This document shows positions 36,023 through 50,007 of a stretch of 64,000 nucleotides of DNA, piece by piece. Numbering within the stretch: the stretch's first letter is position 1; each line of letters begins with the position of its first letter. A program made the position numbers and the translations under genes. Source of the stretch: Syngnathus acus. Taxonomy: Eukaryota; Chordata; Actinopteri; Syngnathiformes; Syngnathidae. The notes below the pieces were generated by a model. It saw only the letters and a list, made by a program, of their open reading frames with translations. It ran no database searches and was not told where the DNA came from. The stretch spans positions 5,103,001-5,167,000 of the forward strand of contig NC_051087.1 in NCBI RefSeq assembly GCF_901709675.1, written 5' to 3'.

Positions 36023-39000
36023 GGAGTGGTCATAAATGTTCCCTTTCAACAGTACGTTTGTTCCTTATCTGTCACGCAAAGCTTCTTTCATGAACTATCT
36101 GGTCATCTGTAAGGCACAAGAACTTTCTCTACCATTCTTGTTGAGTCATGACATGTAAGGAAATAGACTTGCATTGTTGTGGTATGGCGAGCCTTTGTGT
36201 TTAAGTTAATTGTGTGTGTGAGGAAAACTGGACTTCGACCATTCCTACAAACCACACTGGTTTTGTAGAACTGGGTCAGGTTCTTCTGCTCTGCTGGGGT
36301 CCATCCATTTGGGCTTCCCATGTTTAACCTTCCTTTGCTAACCTTCAGCAACCGCTTTGGGATAGCTTTTGCTTATACAAATGTGAAAAGTGGTTCCTGA
36401 CAAAGGAAGTGAGGGGGAAGAAGGCTGGGCGAGCCAAAAGAGTGGGCCTCAACAAACGCCTAGCGAGCACTCTCCAACCCCAAAACCACAAAGAAAGATC
36501 TCCTAGGAGAAAGCCAGAGAATCACGGTGGAAGGCTTTTTCCTTAAATTATGCTGGATGAAGGCGATATTTAATGATCAGAGGCCTTGCGTCATTGTGGT
36601 GGCCAGTAATGGCTTCGGTTGTCTTGCAGGACAACCAAACACTAGAGTTTGTTTACACCGAATAGCGTGACTCGCTAACTATGCTAGCTTGCCGCAATCA
36701 CAATCCATGACGACATTCGAGATTGACTTAGCGGGTTCTTCAGTTTTTTTTCTTCACTTTTTAACAAACATACTCACTCACAGGCTACCACATAAAGCCG
36801 ACTCTTGTTATTTTCAGGGTTGAAGAGAAAATAGCAAAAATTTGAAAATATTAGCCAAGTCTAAATTATGACCATATTTGTAATTCGACCCCTGTACATA
36901 AAATTTTATTTTTTATAATATTAAATTGATGCAATCTTGTGCAAAGAGCTTTTTAGAGAATATTTTATGAGTTTGGCTGGAATTGACCTCTTGGGTAAAA
37001 ACTTTGAACCACAGGAATGTTGTTTGTCAAGGGTGGCTAACAGGGCAAACAACAGCAGTAATTCAGTTTGATAAACCAGCGAGGTGTCAGAAGTCCTTTT
37101 AACGTTGTCAGTGAAAAGACGCAATGGCGTGTAACTAAGGCTAACAAGAATGAGCGGAATCTTCCTCTTTGTCACCCGTGTCACTGCTAAAAGGTTCATT
37201 CGGACATACCTCACGCTTGTCTGCTTTCTTGGTGTGTTACTCTTAACGTTGTTAGGCTACGGATTTTAGCTATTGATCTGACTCCAAATTATGATCAACA
37301 CTTAACACATGAATCGTTACGTCCTAATCCACACACTGGTACACCTAACAATTTTGCGAGTTCGTTCTGTCAAAGAGAAGACCAATAAATCAATTAGGCC
37401 GAATTTACCAATTGTTTAATCCTGACAAAGCAAACTAATACAGGCGCCTGGGTCCCCCGGGTCCCTCACACTAAGATTGGTGTGTTCTTGTGACCATCAA
37501 GAGACAACACATTCTTCCGGGTTGCCCAGTTTTAAAGAAACACAATATGAATATTCAAGCATGCAAAATATTGTGTGGTGATTGGTCGATGGTCGATGGT
37601 CGTCTCCTCCTGGTTTGGGTTTTTCCCCTGCTCAGCACAGGTGTCTGGACCACAAAGACGAGTTGTTCTTCACCGGCCTTGAGATATCCTCCCTGTCTGG
37701 TCATCCTGTTCCACAATACTTTGTAGGGAACAAATTCATTGTAGCCTGCACATTCCTTTCCACTTATTAATCACCACACGAGTACACTACTACTGATATG
37801 ATTGATATGATTATAAGTCTAGCGCTGCCTTAACAAAATATGTTTGCAAACTGCCGAAAGCACATTTCCCTTTAACGTGAACCCCGTGACATAACACTTT
37901 TGGATTATTTGCGAGTACTGTTTTATGTAAACCGAGTATCCTGTAACACCATTACGATGTCGTTCCGCTCGTTTAATTTCAGATGCTGTCAAAGGTCGTT
38001 AATGACCGGCGTCATTTGCACGCTGCTTTCACAATGAGAAGGGAGTGAAAAGAAAGAAACACTCCCGGGAGTTGAAGTTGGGAAGCGCTGTCTTACTTTA
38101 TATCATGTCAAGAATATTGTAGAGTGCCGAAGTTTTTTTGGTTTTCCGTAAGGTACGATTTACACTCATTTTACTTTTGGGTGTTTTTGATAGAACTATT
38201 CTTTGATTGCACGGTTGACTCTTGCGTAATAGTAGCATTTTTCTGATCATGTCAAGTATACACAACAGTTCAGTCGCCTCTAAAAACACAATAGCACTGA
38301 TTTTTAAAGACTACAAAATCCCATTTAAAGTTTCTCTCGGCCACTTTAAGACTTTCGTTGCACCGTGCATTAGCCGACTTTTACTGTTTACTTTCCAGCT
38401 GGAAAAAGAGTCTTAGTCTGATTGGCCAATTATTCAGATCAAAGTGTGTGCTGGAACATAAGATGGCATGGGACACAAAACAGGTGACAGCAAAATGGTT
38501 AACTGCCTTTTGGTTTCTCTTATGTGATCTAAATGTTTGCGTAAAGCATCTCGTTCATTTCTCGTGTACTATAAGCAAGCAGACACGCCAGATGACTTCA
38601 TGCTTATATACAAAGATGTTCAGTATTACTTAAGTAATTTAGTACTTTAACTGTCATGCTGCAACCACTTTGTTAGAATAAACCTCTGAATTCATTGTTG
38701 CGTTGACTCCTTATGGGGCAGTTGGCCGCGGAGATCAGAGCCATCTTTAGGAATACCACAGGAGAACATCACCAGCTTTAACCAAGCCCAGATGACATGA
38801 TAGTTCTAAAGAAACCACATTGCCTGACTTAGGAGAAACCTCGGCATTGGCAGTCGATAGAACAATCTCAATGTCAGATGAGAAATACTTATTTGACATT
38901 TTTAGGGCCTTTCTGGGACTGAAGAGTGACTTTCCATTGACTCAAAATGGTGGTTATGATATTAATTTTCTCACTTTCATTCAGAATGTAAAGTAAAACT

Positions 39001-39968
39001 ACAGAAATACTGATAATGTTCAGGGTCAGCTGTTGATATGGGTCGTGATATCAATTTATAGTTAGGAGCATGAGTTTGGTAAAAATGGATCTAGATTCCA
39101 TGGCAGTATATCATCAGCCCATGGAAAAAAAGAAAAAAAACAGTTGGCTGATAAAGTAAGGTAAAAGCTTCACCTTTGGCAACATTTATTTGTTAAAGCT
39201 TTGAGTACGACATGAAGAAAATGTGCTTGGAAAGAGCAAGGAGTGCAAAGATCTGACAAGCCTGAGCTTCATGTGAAGCAGAAAGCAACTCGGCACCAAT
39301 GACAGAAGCTTTTCTCTCTGGAGAGCACAGCTGCTTTGGTCTTAAGAGCAATTTGTATTGGGAGTCAAATTTTGCTGCACAAATAATGGAAATATTCACA
39401 TTTGCCATCACAGATTAATTCCTCTGAGACAAACACATGTCCAATCTTTAACAGTTACAAGCTCTTTACATCCGTCCGTTTCAAATGTGATGTATGACCC
39501 AACACATAACTTCATCAACAAAGTGTTTCCGTTTGGAAACGCTCTGAAGAACATTACCCTTGAGGATTTAGCAACGAAGAAGTGTCTGATTAGATCAGAT
39601 GCGAGAAGACTTCCTCTTTGAAAGCACCAGAGAAGACGCTCGTACTCCTCCCGAGACACAAAACACATCTCCTCAGGCTTTTCCACGGCCACGCCACACA
39701 TCTGGAGCCGGTCAATCCGCCACCGGCTCCTAATGGAACATGTGAATGTGTTCTGAGAAGCGGCTTAAACAGCTGCTATTAGCTCACTTACATGGCTTTG
39801 GCAGGAGAGCACCAACGTGCCAACACTTCACGCATTCTGAATTCATCGTGTAAATTGACGTAAATGGGGATACTTCGGAGACGAGGCAGCAGAACAACTT
39901 GGTCGCATGCAAAAATAAGAAAAGCTGACCGTAACTTCGCTGTAGGAGAGTACTTAAGTGTTTGGGGA

Positions 39969-39995
39969 GGGGGGGGGGGGGGGGGGGGGGGGGGG
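39969..39995. repeat. Poly-G tract (27 bases)
   Basis: Uninterrupted run of 27 G, preceded by GGGGA. It can form G-quadruplex structures and is prone to length error in sequencing. Confidence 0.9.
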
Positions 39996-42900
39996 TATGT
40001 GAAGAATGAAAGCAAACTCAGCATTAGAGCAAAAGGTCAAAGCGTAACAGTTACCTCGCTTCCTGGGAATATTACTTCTGTAGCCCGAGGCAGAAAGCAT
40101 AGCTCAACTTATGCAAATAGACATGCTTGTATGTGGGCCAAAGGTAAGAAACAAAAATAAAAAAGCCTTGGCAGTTTCCTGTTGGAACATGAAGGGTCAA
40201 CCTTGGTGAACACAAACCTTTTCATATGGGAAAATCGCATGTTCCAATTAGGGAGAAGCAGTATCAATAAGCAACTCCAATGAATACACAAGCATGGACT
40301 GGATAAAATCAGGATGTTATTTTCTTAATTAGACTTTCATATCCTGTTGAGATGGCGCTTGGAGTAAAGACCATATGGTTGAATTTTTATTTTTTACTAC
40401 ATTGCACTGAAACATTTGAAATGTAGTTGCTGAGACAGGGAATACTTTTTTCCCAACATCTTCTGTATGTTCCTTTACTTTTCAAAATGGCAACCCAACG
40501 TAGGATTCGAGCATAAAGAGGACCATTTGGGGAAAGTATCTCCTTCACCTCCCATACCGGGAAAGTATGGGTGAGGAAAAGTCTGACCCTATCCTAAAAT
40601 ATTATTTGGACTTCTCACTCAAGATAAGAGATGCAAGCCTCATATTTCCTTTCATCGTCTTTGCGGTTGCAGCTCCTGAAGCCTCTTTTTGTGTGTTCTT
40701 TGTTGATGTTGGCCTGTTATCCAGCTATCATCAACAAAAAGAAAATGTTGGCCTACCAGAAGAAGAATACTTGGCTGGTTCTAATAAAGTGAAACAAAAA
40801 CTATTCTCAAGGTTGTCGACCTGAGTGCTGTACCACCATTTGAGCATTGTTTGTTTACAAGATACGGTATTTGTGAAATTGATCGTGTAGTCGTGATTAA
40901 CTTCACTTCACTGACTGCTAATAAATGATTAATCGTTCATGCATGAGAATTTTACTGTCCAGCTTCTTGTTAGAGAACTGCAAGTTGCTACTGCAAAAAA
41001 ATACGGAACCACTAAAATATTTTTTTTCAGTGGAAAAAAAAATATATATATTTTTTTTAGTGAAATTTTTTTAGTGAAGTTTTTTTCAATTTCTTTTTTT
41101 GCATGACTATAGCACTGTCAAAAAAATAAAACCACCATCCTAGTGAGGAACACTTCAGCAGAACACTTCATTTGTCAAACACTTCCCGCTCGATTCCCTC
41201 CGCACTCCTTGAAAGCCGCTCGGCCCCCTCAGCCGATAAGCATCGACAAGACGTACATACCCAACCAGCTGCGAAAACCGTCTTCAACCATCTGATTTAT
41301 CACCGCGCCTCACGCTCCTCAACCTTCTTACCGTGAATGTCTTTCCAAGGCCATTAAACACATTGTTCCCAAAGATGCACCATCTCTCTTTTCACACAAT
41401 TTCATGATCTCCTGTCCAAAAGGCGGCAGCAGATGTGCAAGAGCAGATGTTTCATGTCTCAAGTCCACGAGGGGAGTCACAGGCGAGAGACGGGATTTAC
41501 AGAGTGAGGACAGTCGGAAGAGAGGAAGGAAAAAAGATGAGATGAAAGTGTGATGAACGACAGAATCTTAATCTCTGCCCTCTAAATATCTTTGAGGAGG
41601 GAGTTAGTCCTCTTTAGGAAATGCTTTAGCAGACATCAAGGCAAATACTTGAGATGAAAAGCCATTTAATGACTTGAATATACACAAATAAAACAAATTG
41701 AACTCTTCACAGTAAAAAAATCCAAAATGTATCTTGAGGCTCAGGGAACTTTTTCTAAAGTGGCCCCTGATCTTTCTTACCTCTACCAAACTAATCGTGT
41801 TTTTGATCATTTGTATGACTGATTTATTGTGGGCAAGATTGCGCAATCACTAATGAAAGGGTTTTCCCCAATACTTTGTGGTTAATTTTGGGAGGGATCC
41901 AAGATTGTTTATTTAAAAAAAATCAAGATATGTTTATCATGGCAGAAAAGTGTCGCGTTTTTTGACACCATTAGCCTCCGTAGCCACAATGGTTCTTTTT
42001 TAAAATGCTACTATGCTAACTAGGGATGTATTGTAGATAATAAACAGCATTCAACTGTTGTGTCTCGATGGAGGTCCACTGAGCTCTTCTGTGTGCAGCT
42101 GTCTCCTTTTTTCCCTCTGTTTTCTTCTCCTTGTCCAACAACTTTTCCCCCAATGTCCCTCCAAATTGCTTCTGGCAAGGCCTCCATTTAGAGAGGGGAA
42201 AGGTCCTGGATGACATGTCCCAGTGGGATAGTCAGGGGGACATCAGGAAGCTTGTGAAAGCCACTGCCAATGGCTCGTTTCAGTCTCTCCATCACATGTA
42301 GAAATTCCTCTGCCACAGTCTGCTCGCCTTCACATTGGCTAGTGTTAGCAAACAATACAATAGCCGAGGGCCTTCAGAGGTTATGCCCATTAGGTGGCCT
42401 ATCGGGACACATTTGGCAGCAATTCACAGCTCGGTCACTCATATCATTGAGCTTCCGTAAACAGGGGAATCTGAAAGATGAAATAGGCCTTCTTGTAGAA
42501 TGGGATCCGTAAAAACAACATGGAGCTCAAATTCATAACCTTGCAATGTACGTAGCAGGGTTGCAAAAGAATACAACAATGGAGACAAACATACACTGAT
42601 ACGTTCTAGACACACCTGCAAAAGGTAGAAATGTGTGCAAAAAAAAAAAACTTAAAACTTAAAACTATCACTGTGTGGGTGTGACTGCCGAGAGCTGTCG
42701 CCAACAGCAGCAGCTTCCTAAGTGCATGTACTGGGAGTTTGGACCATACTGAAACAAGCGCTTGAAAAAAATGTATTCTGATGAAGTCGATCAATGAACG
42801 GCAGTGTAGCGGCGGAATTTGTATCTTTGTACCAACATTGCCTATTTCGGGGTCCTTCACTCAGTGGTTTCCAGCAACTTATGTCAGACCAGGCAAAGCG

Positions 42901-45880
42901 TTTGTGGGAAATGACGTGTAATCTCATCAGTGTCGGTATGTTTTGTTAACCCCGGCAAGCCTCTGGGCAGCAACTTGCTTGATTGGAGGCGTCTCGACAT
43001 CTGAGTTCCGACGACATCTTCGCTCGCAGCTGCATTTTACCGCTGGAAAAAAAAAAAAAAAAAGAACAACTGTGAGATTTATTGGTTAGGACAGATAAGT
43101 CCAAGTAATGTGAACTCTTTGGCAGTTGTGGATCGCAGTAAATTACAAAGCGTATGATCAGAGCTGAAAGATACCATTAGGGAAATAATTTTATTCATGT
43201 TACAAAAGGTGTACATTTTAGAAAAAAATATCAACATTAAGTTCCTGATATGTTGCATGGCACAAAATAGAGCCTAATGTCTTTTCTTCTTCATAAATAA
43301 ACAAAAACAGTCCTGATAACTATCATACTGGTACAAATTATTTTTCTTCTATTTAGTTCTTGATGGTTTCATGCACAGCAACTATTTTCAAGAGAAGTGC
43401 GAAACAAACAGATTTTCAACATAAATAAGTTCTCTGGGAACTTTGTTGGAGATTTCTCTGGAGGTCTGAGGTTATTTCTGATCTCCCAAAAAAAAGGCTG
43501 ATGAAGTGAATGCCGGAAAATTGAGAAGTCAAGTACGCCTATGGAGGAATGTGTGTGTTGCATGTCTCAACATGTAAAAAATGTTCCGCTAATATCATCA
43601 CTGTCAGTTCAATCACTCACTGTGTGTGTTGATGTGCAAATTAAAATGACCTTTGGAATGTATACAGTACAGCGAAGGTAAAAGAACAGCTGGTTTGTAT
43701 CTGCATGTGCATTTGTGATGTAAAATTGCAGTGGCAGACAAAAACTGAGAAGAACATAAAGTTTATGAATGCAAAAGTCCCATTGACTTAATTGTTAGCA
43801 GAGGCACAGCATTGCTAAGATTGCTCAAAGATACGGGGCACTATTTTCATACCTAATTCAAGTTTAGCACAAAGTGGCAAAAAAAATTAAATGGGCATTA
43901 TAATGCAAAATAAATCAAACATTCTTATACTCGGTAGTTAATCACCTTTTTGTATTTATAGGTTGTCTCTATAATAGACTTAAAAAGAAGAGCAGCCGCA
44001 ATCATTTACGCTGCAGAGACAAACAGATCCGATGGCAGACAAGCAAATGCGCTAACACGGCTCAGATGTACGCCACATGCTAGTCTGCTTGACCCTGCAA
44101 TGTTTTAATACCTCCAGGAAATGCGTGTGTGTGTGTGTGAGGGGGGGCGCTGCTTTTGTGTATGTGTGTGTGTGTGTGAGGATGTCCACTTATCAATTAC
44201 GCAGAGGAAATCTGCTTGTCAGCAACTTGACTGTCTTCTCGGCGTATATATCCGAGGCTAGATTTTCTAGGAATGATGTTTTTTTTTTCTTTTAATGATT
44301 ACTTTTGCTCACATAAAAGCAGCCGAGTCATTCTTTTATAATCCAGCTGAAAATGCAAATTGTTTTATATCTTGCCAACTGCTGGTGTGGGGTGTTATTT
44401 ACAGTAGCGGTGTGAGTTTCTTTTCCAGGTCAGCGTAAACGAGGATCGTTTTTGGCAATGTTGTCATTTGTACTTAATTTTTTTTCTAAAACGCAACAAA
44501 AACTCTTTACTAGGTCGTCATGGAAACACAGACAATGTTAAATTCTCAAATGAAATTGAGAGCCAGTGAATGTTAGGTTAGCGTACAATTTAAAATGCAC
44601 AATATTAAAATTATCTTTGTTTGAGTGGAGGTTAAAATGAGAAAAAGGTCAAACTAAAGGGCTTCCAATAGTAAGGAATGTGAACGGAAAAAAAATAAAA
44701 TGCTGTTTGGCTCACGTTTTCTTTGTGGCCTTATCCTCACTCGCACCTTATCGTTGGCTTGATTTTGCAAATCATTTTTGGATGCTGAGCGGAGATCTGG
44801 CATTCATTTACATTCTTACTGCCTTTTTTTTTTTTCTTTAGGAACAGAGATGGAATTTCAAGTGGCCACAAAGAAAAAAAAAGGCACGGTAGGGTGAGGC
44901 GGGGGTTTGGATTGGACGTTCCCACAGGGACTACTATGGCTGCCTTGTGGTTAAAATATCTTTTGTGTGTTCATCTCCTCTGATTACCCTCAGGACTCCA
45001 GTGAGTTCCATACGGGCATGTGTTGTCTCTATGTGCATGTTTGTAAAAATACGTAAGTCTGATTCGACCATTGTTGAAAAATCTTTTGTAACCTTTTTGG
45101 TGGGTCCAATCATCACTGACTGGAAAAACATTCACATAACATTTGCTATGACGAATGAATGTACATGTTTTGTGACTCCCGGTTGTGATGATGTCATGCG
45201 TCAGTACGCCACATTGTAAAACTGAAGAGGCAAAATTGTGCTAACACTGTACTTTTTAAGTCACGCATAGTTGCAGTTTATTTTTTTTCTTTGTACTAAT
45301 GTTATCCTGAAATATCTTTTTTTAAAGGCAAACCTACACGGGTTTACATTCATGTTCATTCTTATACAATGCATTTTCACAAAATGCACAAAATATTTTT
45401 ATAATTTGATTTATTCAAGCTTCAAAACTAACACATAACCTCTATTCAAATACAATTTAGCGGATTAATTTATAAATATGGGTTTATTTTTGCACACCAT
45501 CGTATTTACCAGTACAAAAAAATATTACAAGAATGTATGTTGTAAATGCCCCAAAAAATTCTTAACCAAGATTATCCTGGAATGTGCACCCCCCTCCCGC
45601 CAAAGAAATATCTTCAACATAATGTTACGGGCTAACCTCCACTTCGATTCCCTTATAATCCACAAAATTCACATTCAGTACGTTCCCATGAAAAGTTCCC
45701 CATCATAAATATCTCCAGTATTTTGCAATGCCAGTGAACACCATTCTGTAGCACACCATTTAGTTTCAAAACAAAAACAACGTTGCGAGCCACAACTTTG
45801 TTTTTCCATTGTTTCCAGTCGAAGCGGGCACTTACTTTCAGGCGGGAAAAAAAATTACGAAATCACTCAAAAAAACAACA

Positions 45881-45893
45881 GGGGGGGGGGGGG
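45881..45893. repeat. Poly-G tract (13 bases)
   Basis: Thirteen G in a row, flanked by an A-rich stretch. Confidence 0.9.
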
Positions 45894-46105
45894 AACTCCA
45901 GCATTGAGCAGCTCAGTTATAATTTTGAAATATTTCTTCATAGTCTGGCATTGTGTGTTGATTGTGGCATGGTAGGAATTCATCATTCCAAGGCTGAAAG
46001 AATCTGGTGTCAGTATCACACTCTCCAACCATTTCATGTGAAATCTGGATCTAGTTAGGCTCCTTGTCCGTCAGTGGTGGATGAACACATCCAGACTTCA
46101 TGCAT

Positions 46106-46134
46106 ACACACACACACACACACACACACATACA
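46106..46134. repeat. (CA)n microsatellite
   Basis: CA repeat of about thirteen units with a TA interruption at the end. Confidence 0.9.
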
Positions 46135-49100
46135 CACCCCATCAAGCCACCCATGATTGAAACTCAGCCAAGCTAAGAGACCACATCACCAATAGCGTGT
46201 TGGCTGACCTGAACCACAGTCTCCAGCAGCGAATGGAAACCTCAGCGAGCCGATCAAATGTCTTCTGTCTGGACTTTGTGAAATAACACACAAAAGCCAG
46301 ATGTGGGGCGCACCTACATACAGGGCAACGGGTGCTTTTTTTTAAAAACATTTTTTTTATGAAAGGTGTGATTGGCTGTTATCAGCATAATTGCAGCAAT
46401 TAGGGGTCATTTCCTGTGAGAAAAGAAACTTAATTGAGATGAGATGATGAGTCATTGCTCCTTTATCGCTGCAGGGCCCCAAAAGATAGCCTCAATCTCT
46501 TTCCCACATCCTCCCACAGCTTTCTGTTTCAGGTCCACTCAAAGCCACCAGCCGTGCAAAATAAGAAGCCATCGGAGGGAGAAAATTCCGATATTTAATG
46601 TTGAGTATTTGAATTGATCTTTTAATCTCCATTCGTATGTTAAAAATTAGGAGAATATTTCAAATTGACATTATAAACGTAAATGATCAGATTATGTTTA
46701 CTGGCTTTGTCCATAACATGTTGGAAAATGGGCAAAAAGGTTTATCCTCAAACATTGATACATATTGAACAAATATGAATTTACGATAAAGGGAAAATTA
46801 TAATGCAATATCATTTTTTCTTTCTTCCTTTTTATGTTCTATTGTACTATGGAGTTATCATTTTCTGTATTTTTTACTTTTTTCTTGTATTTCTTTAATG
46901 TTCGAAAAATAAATAAAAATAAATAAAAAATAAAATAAATCATAGTTTTTCCAAAGGCAGATGTTTTCTTTCCATTCAACATAGGATAATAAATCTAATT
47001 TCAAATCTAATCTGGAGCGGACGAAAGGCAGCCTCGGCACCTGAACTGGCTGCCAGTCAATTGGAACAACCTTTCGCATTCACATTTACACCATCACTCA
47101 GTGGAACCACACAGGGCCAATTTTTAAACGTGTGTATTTTCAGACTGATTCATCATTCAGCCACGGAGTAATCTAATAGTGGAAAGTTCACACTGTGGAA
47201 ATGTGATGAAAATGTGTGTGACAGCAGAGAGGAAAAATGGACCAAAAGACGAAGCCGGTGCAAGTGCAAACGGTGAGGAATGTTTTCTTATCGTCACAGA
47301 CGTTAGTGTGGGCTGACGCGTCTTATCGACCGCTTTGGACAGACAATTGAGTGGTGATAGATTACAGGGGGTGGGTGGGAAGAGTGTGATAAACTGGGAG
47401 AGATTGTTTTAGTTATGAGCACTGGCGGAGCTAGAAAAAAAAAATTCCCCAAGCTGTCTGCAAAACAATTTATATATATTTTCTAATAAAGCTGGTGAAG
47501 ATTCAATATATGTACAGTGTGTTCCCTTTGGGGGGGAGTGGTGAAAACTCCAGAAAAAAATCAATCCACTTAATTCACACTATAGAAAATGGATGGCGTG
47601 TTAGTGCCATAACAGTTACAAAAAGTGTCCAACAATATATTCTTCTGTTTATACTTCCTGTCAGTGTAATGGCCCCATGTCCAATTTCTTTTGGAATATT
47701 AAAAATATTTTGGCTTCTTCGGGCATGTCTGACAAATACCAGACAAAGACTGCGACATATCCGGCCTTTCCTCAATAGGTGGTCTTCATATACCTTCTCC
47801 TGGATTCCGTTCCTCACCGCACACTCGGATGAATATCGTGGAAAAGCATGCATACATAAGCTAGTATAACATAAGTGCTTTGGTGGAATCACTTACTGTG
47901 ATGTAGAGTGAAAATATACTCTCTTAGCTCCATAAACGGTTCGTGTTGCTAGTCCGTCAAGGTCAACATTATTTCCACACCCAGTATTAGCTTGTTCGGT
48001 CGGTGGTGTGACTAAGTGAACGTGTGTGTGGTCAAAAATTAGAACACTAGTGTTATTAAAAAGTAATGGGAAACGACATATATGAGGTTTAATGAAGAAG
48101 GAGGGACAAAAAAAAGTTGACTACTGGCTAACAATAATTCATTTTTGGAACTGCTGCTGTGATAACACTCACGTTGAGCAATACTGCCCCTGGTGGTGAT
48201 GCACTGACAACTCTTAAATGTGGCAAACCTTTTTCGTCAGGAAAGAAAATAAAAATTCCACTTCGATTTTGCTTCATTCGTCACAAGAAGAACACCTCAC
48301 TTAGCAAAAGTAATGCGATGAAAGAGGGTAACATGTCCTTCCTGTCCGGTTCCCGTCTGTCGGACTACTTCTACTGGTGCGTCAGACGGACTTCTATGTA
48401 TTTGAGGCTTTGATATGAGACCTTTGCATTCCCCAACAGGATATTACTCTCTAATGACCTCCTGACAGGCATCGCGCACCATATCGTGCAGACAGCAATG
48501 AGTGTTGGGAGACATTTAACATTACAAAAACATCAACTGGACCTGGAGGAAGTTCTGCCCAGAAACCTCAAATCCTTCACTGCCCTTTAATGCGCAAGCC
48601 TGCCAATACAGGTCGTAAAATGTGGAGCTCCACTGACGTTATGGGAGAAAATTTTGCACAAAATGTCTTCCAAAAGTATCAAGAGTAGTTATGAAAATCC
48701 TTTTTTTTTTCCTCTCTGTCATAGATCTTAAGTTTATATTTGTAGGGGCTAACTGTCCCAATACTTTTGCATACTCTCAACTAACTCCAATGCAGAAGCC
48801 TGCTGGCTTTTCCATTAGTTTTATTTCAACCAAAGTCATTGAAGTCTTTCCAATATGCGTTACGAGCCTGCTGATTTTTTTCATTCCTCGTCTGGCTAAC
48901 GAATGCCTTTTCTGCCTGTTGATTGGTTGGACTCAAATATGAGACCCGCTCATCGACACTATCAAACGCTTGAAAGGGCGACACTTGACCCCGTCAGATG
49001 GACCACACGTGAGAGTAAAATTAGATGCAATGACAAACGATAAAGGAACAAATACTGGAAAGGCTATCGCTATTGTTTACAGTCTGAGAGCTAATCCTTA

Positions 49101-49673
49101 AATGCAGGTAGCGGTTTATTGGCAGGAATCTTCTGTTTGATTAGTCTCAAGGAGGAGCAGCCGGATAAAGGGCAGGATTTCCCACTGTCAAAACACAGAG
49201 GGTGGGAATGGAGATCATCTTTTCTACAAGTGCTTGATTTCACGTGTGTGCATGTTCTCAAAATGCGTACATAAGTTTCTTTGAAACGAATAAAAGCTTC
49301 CTTTGGTTTTGTCTTCGTAAACATTCCGACAGGCCCTGCAGGGGACAAATCCACAAGCGAGTACGGTGAAGCATGTTAGGGCATGATGAAATCCTGCTGA
49401 GAGTCTGGGAAAAAGGGTCGCTTTCAAGACCATGGGGGTCCCGGTCGTGTGTACGGAGGATTTTTTATCACTGATAATCGTGGCAGGGATGAATTTAACT
49501 TGGATAGTGGACATTTGCTCTTTGTTCATGTTTGCATTGGAAATGCTTCCAAGCAATTCCCTTGCCGACAAAAATGCCGACAAAGGTTTACGACAAAGAA
49601 AAGAATATACAGTTGTGCACCAAGGGTTCGAATCTTGGCTGGAGTCTGCGCTTGCATTAACTGAAGACTCTAA

Positions 49674-49726
49674 ATCAGGAGTGTCAAACTTGGCACGCAG
49701 TGTAATTATATTTGGCCCGCAAAGAT
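49674..49726. mobile_element. hAT-like terminal fragment
   Basis: The phrase CAGGAGTGTCAAACTTGGC, followed by TTTGGCCCGCAAAGATG, resembles the terminal sequence of a common fish hAT-type repeat (CAGGGGTGTCAAACTC...GGCCCGC). It is short and degenerate; only one end is seen. Confidence 0.45.
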
Positions 49727-49855
49727 GATTGTTAATGTTAATGCTAGTTTGTTAGCATGTGCCCTCTGATTGACTAGCAAACCAGTGTGTGGCAACTTAA
49801 CGAGAACTTTGACACACAAATTGAGTTGTCCATCAATAGTTTTTTCTTGTGCTCT

Positions 49856-49908
49856 CTGTCTCTCTCTCTCTGTCTCTGTCTCTCTGTCTCTGTCTCTCTT
49901 TGTCTCTG

Positions 49909-49985
<77 letters not shown>

Positions 49986-50007
49986 AGTGAGAGCGGGAGA
50001 GAGAGAG
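49856..50007. repeat. Long TC-rich tract followed by an inverted GA tract
   Basis: About 130 bases of TC with TCTG and TTTC interruptions end near 49986 and are followed at about 49989-50007 by GAGAGCGGGAGAGAGAGAGA. The two arms are reverse complements, so hairpin or triplex structures are possible. Long open frames of Ser/Leu here are artefacts. Confidence 0.9.

Noticed and set aside
39408-39701. 97-codon minus-strand frame in the gene desert
   Set aside because: No recognisable domain, no splice context or partner exons; length is within chance expectation for 64 kb.
49622-49645. GGGTTCGAATCTTGG, a tRNA or SINE B-box-like sequence
   Set aside because: No A-box upstream and no foldable tRNA; at most a decayed SINE trace.
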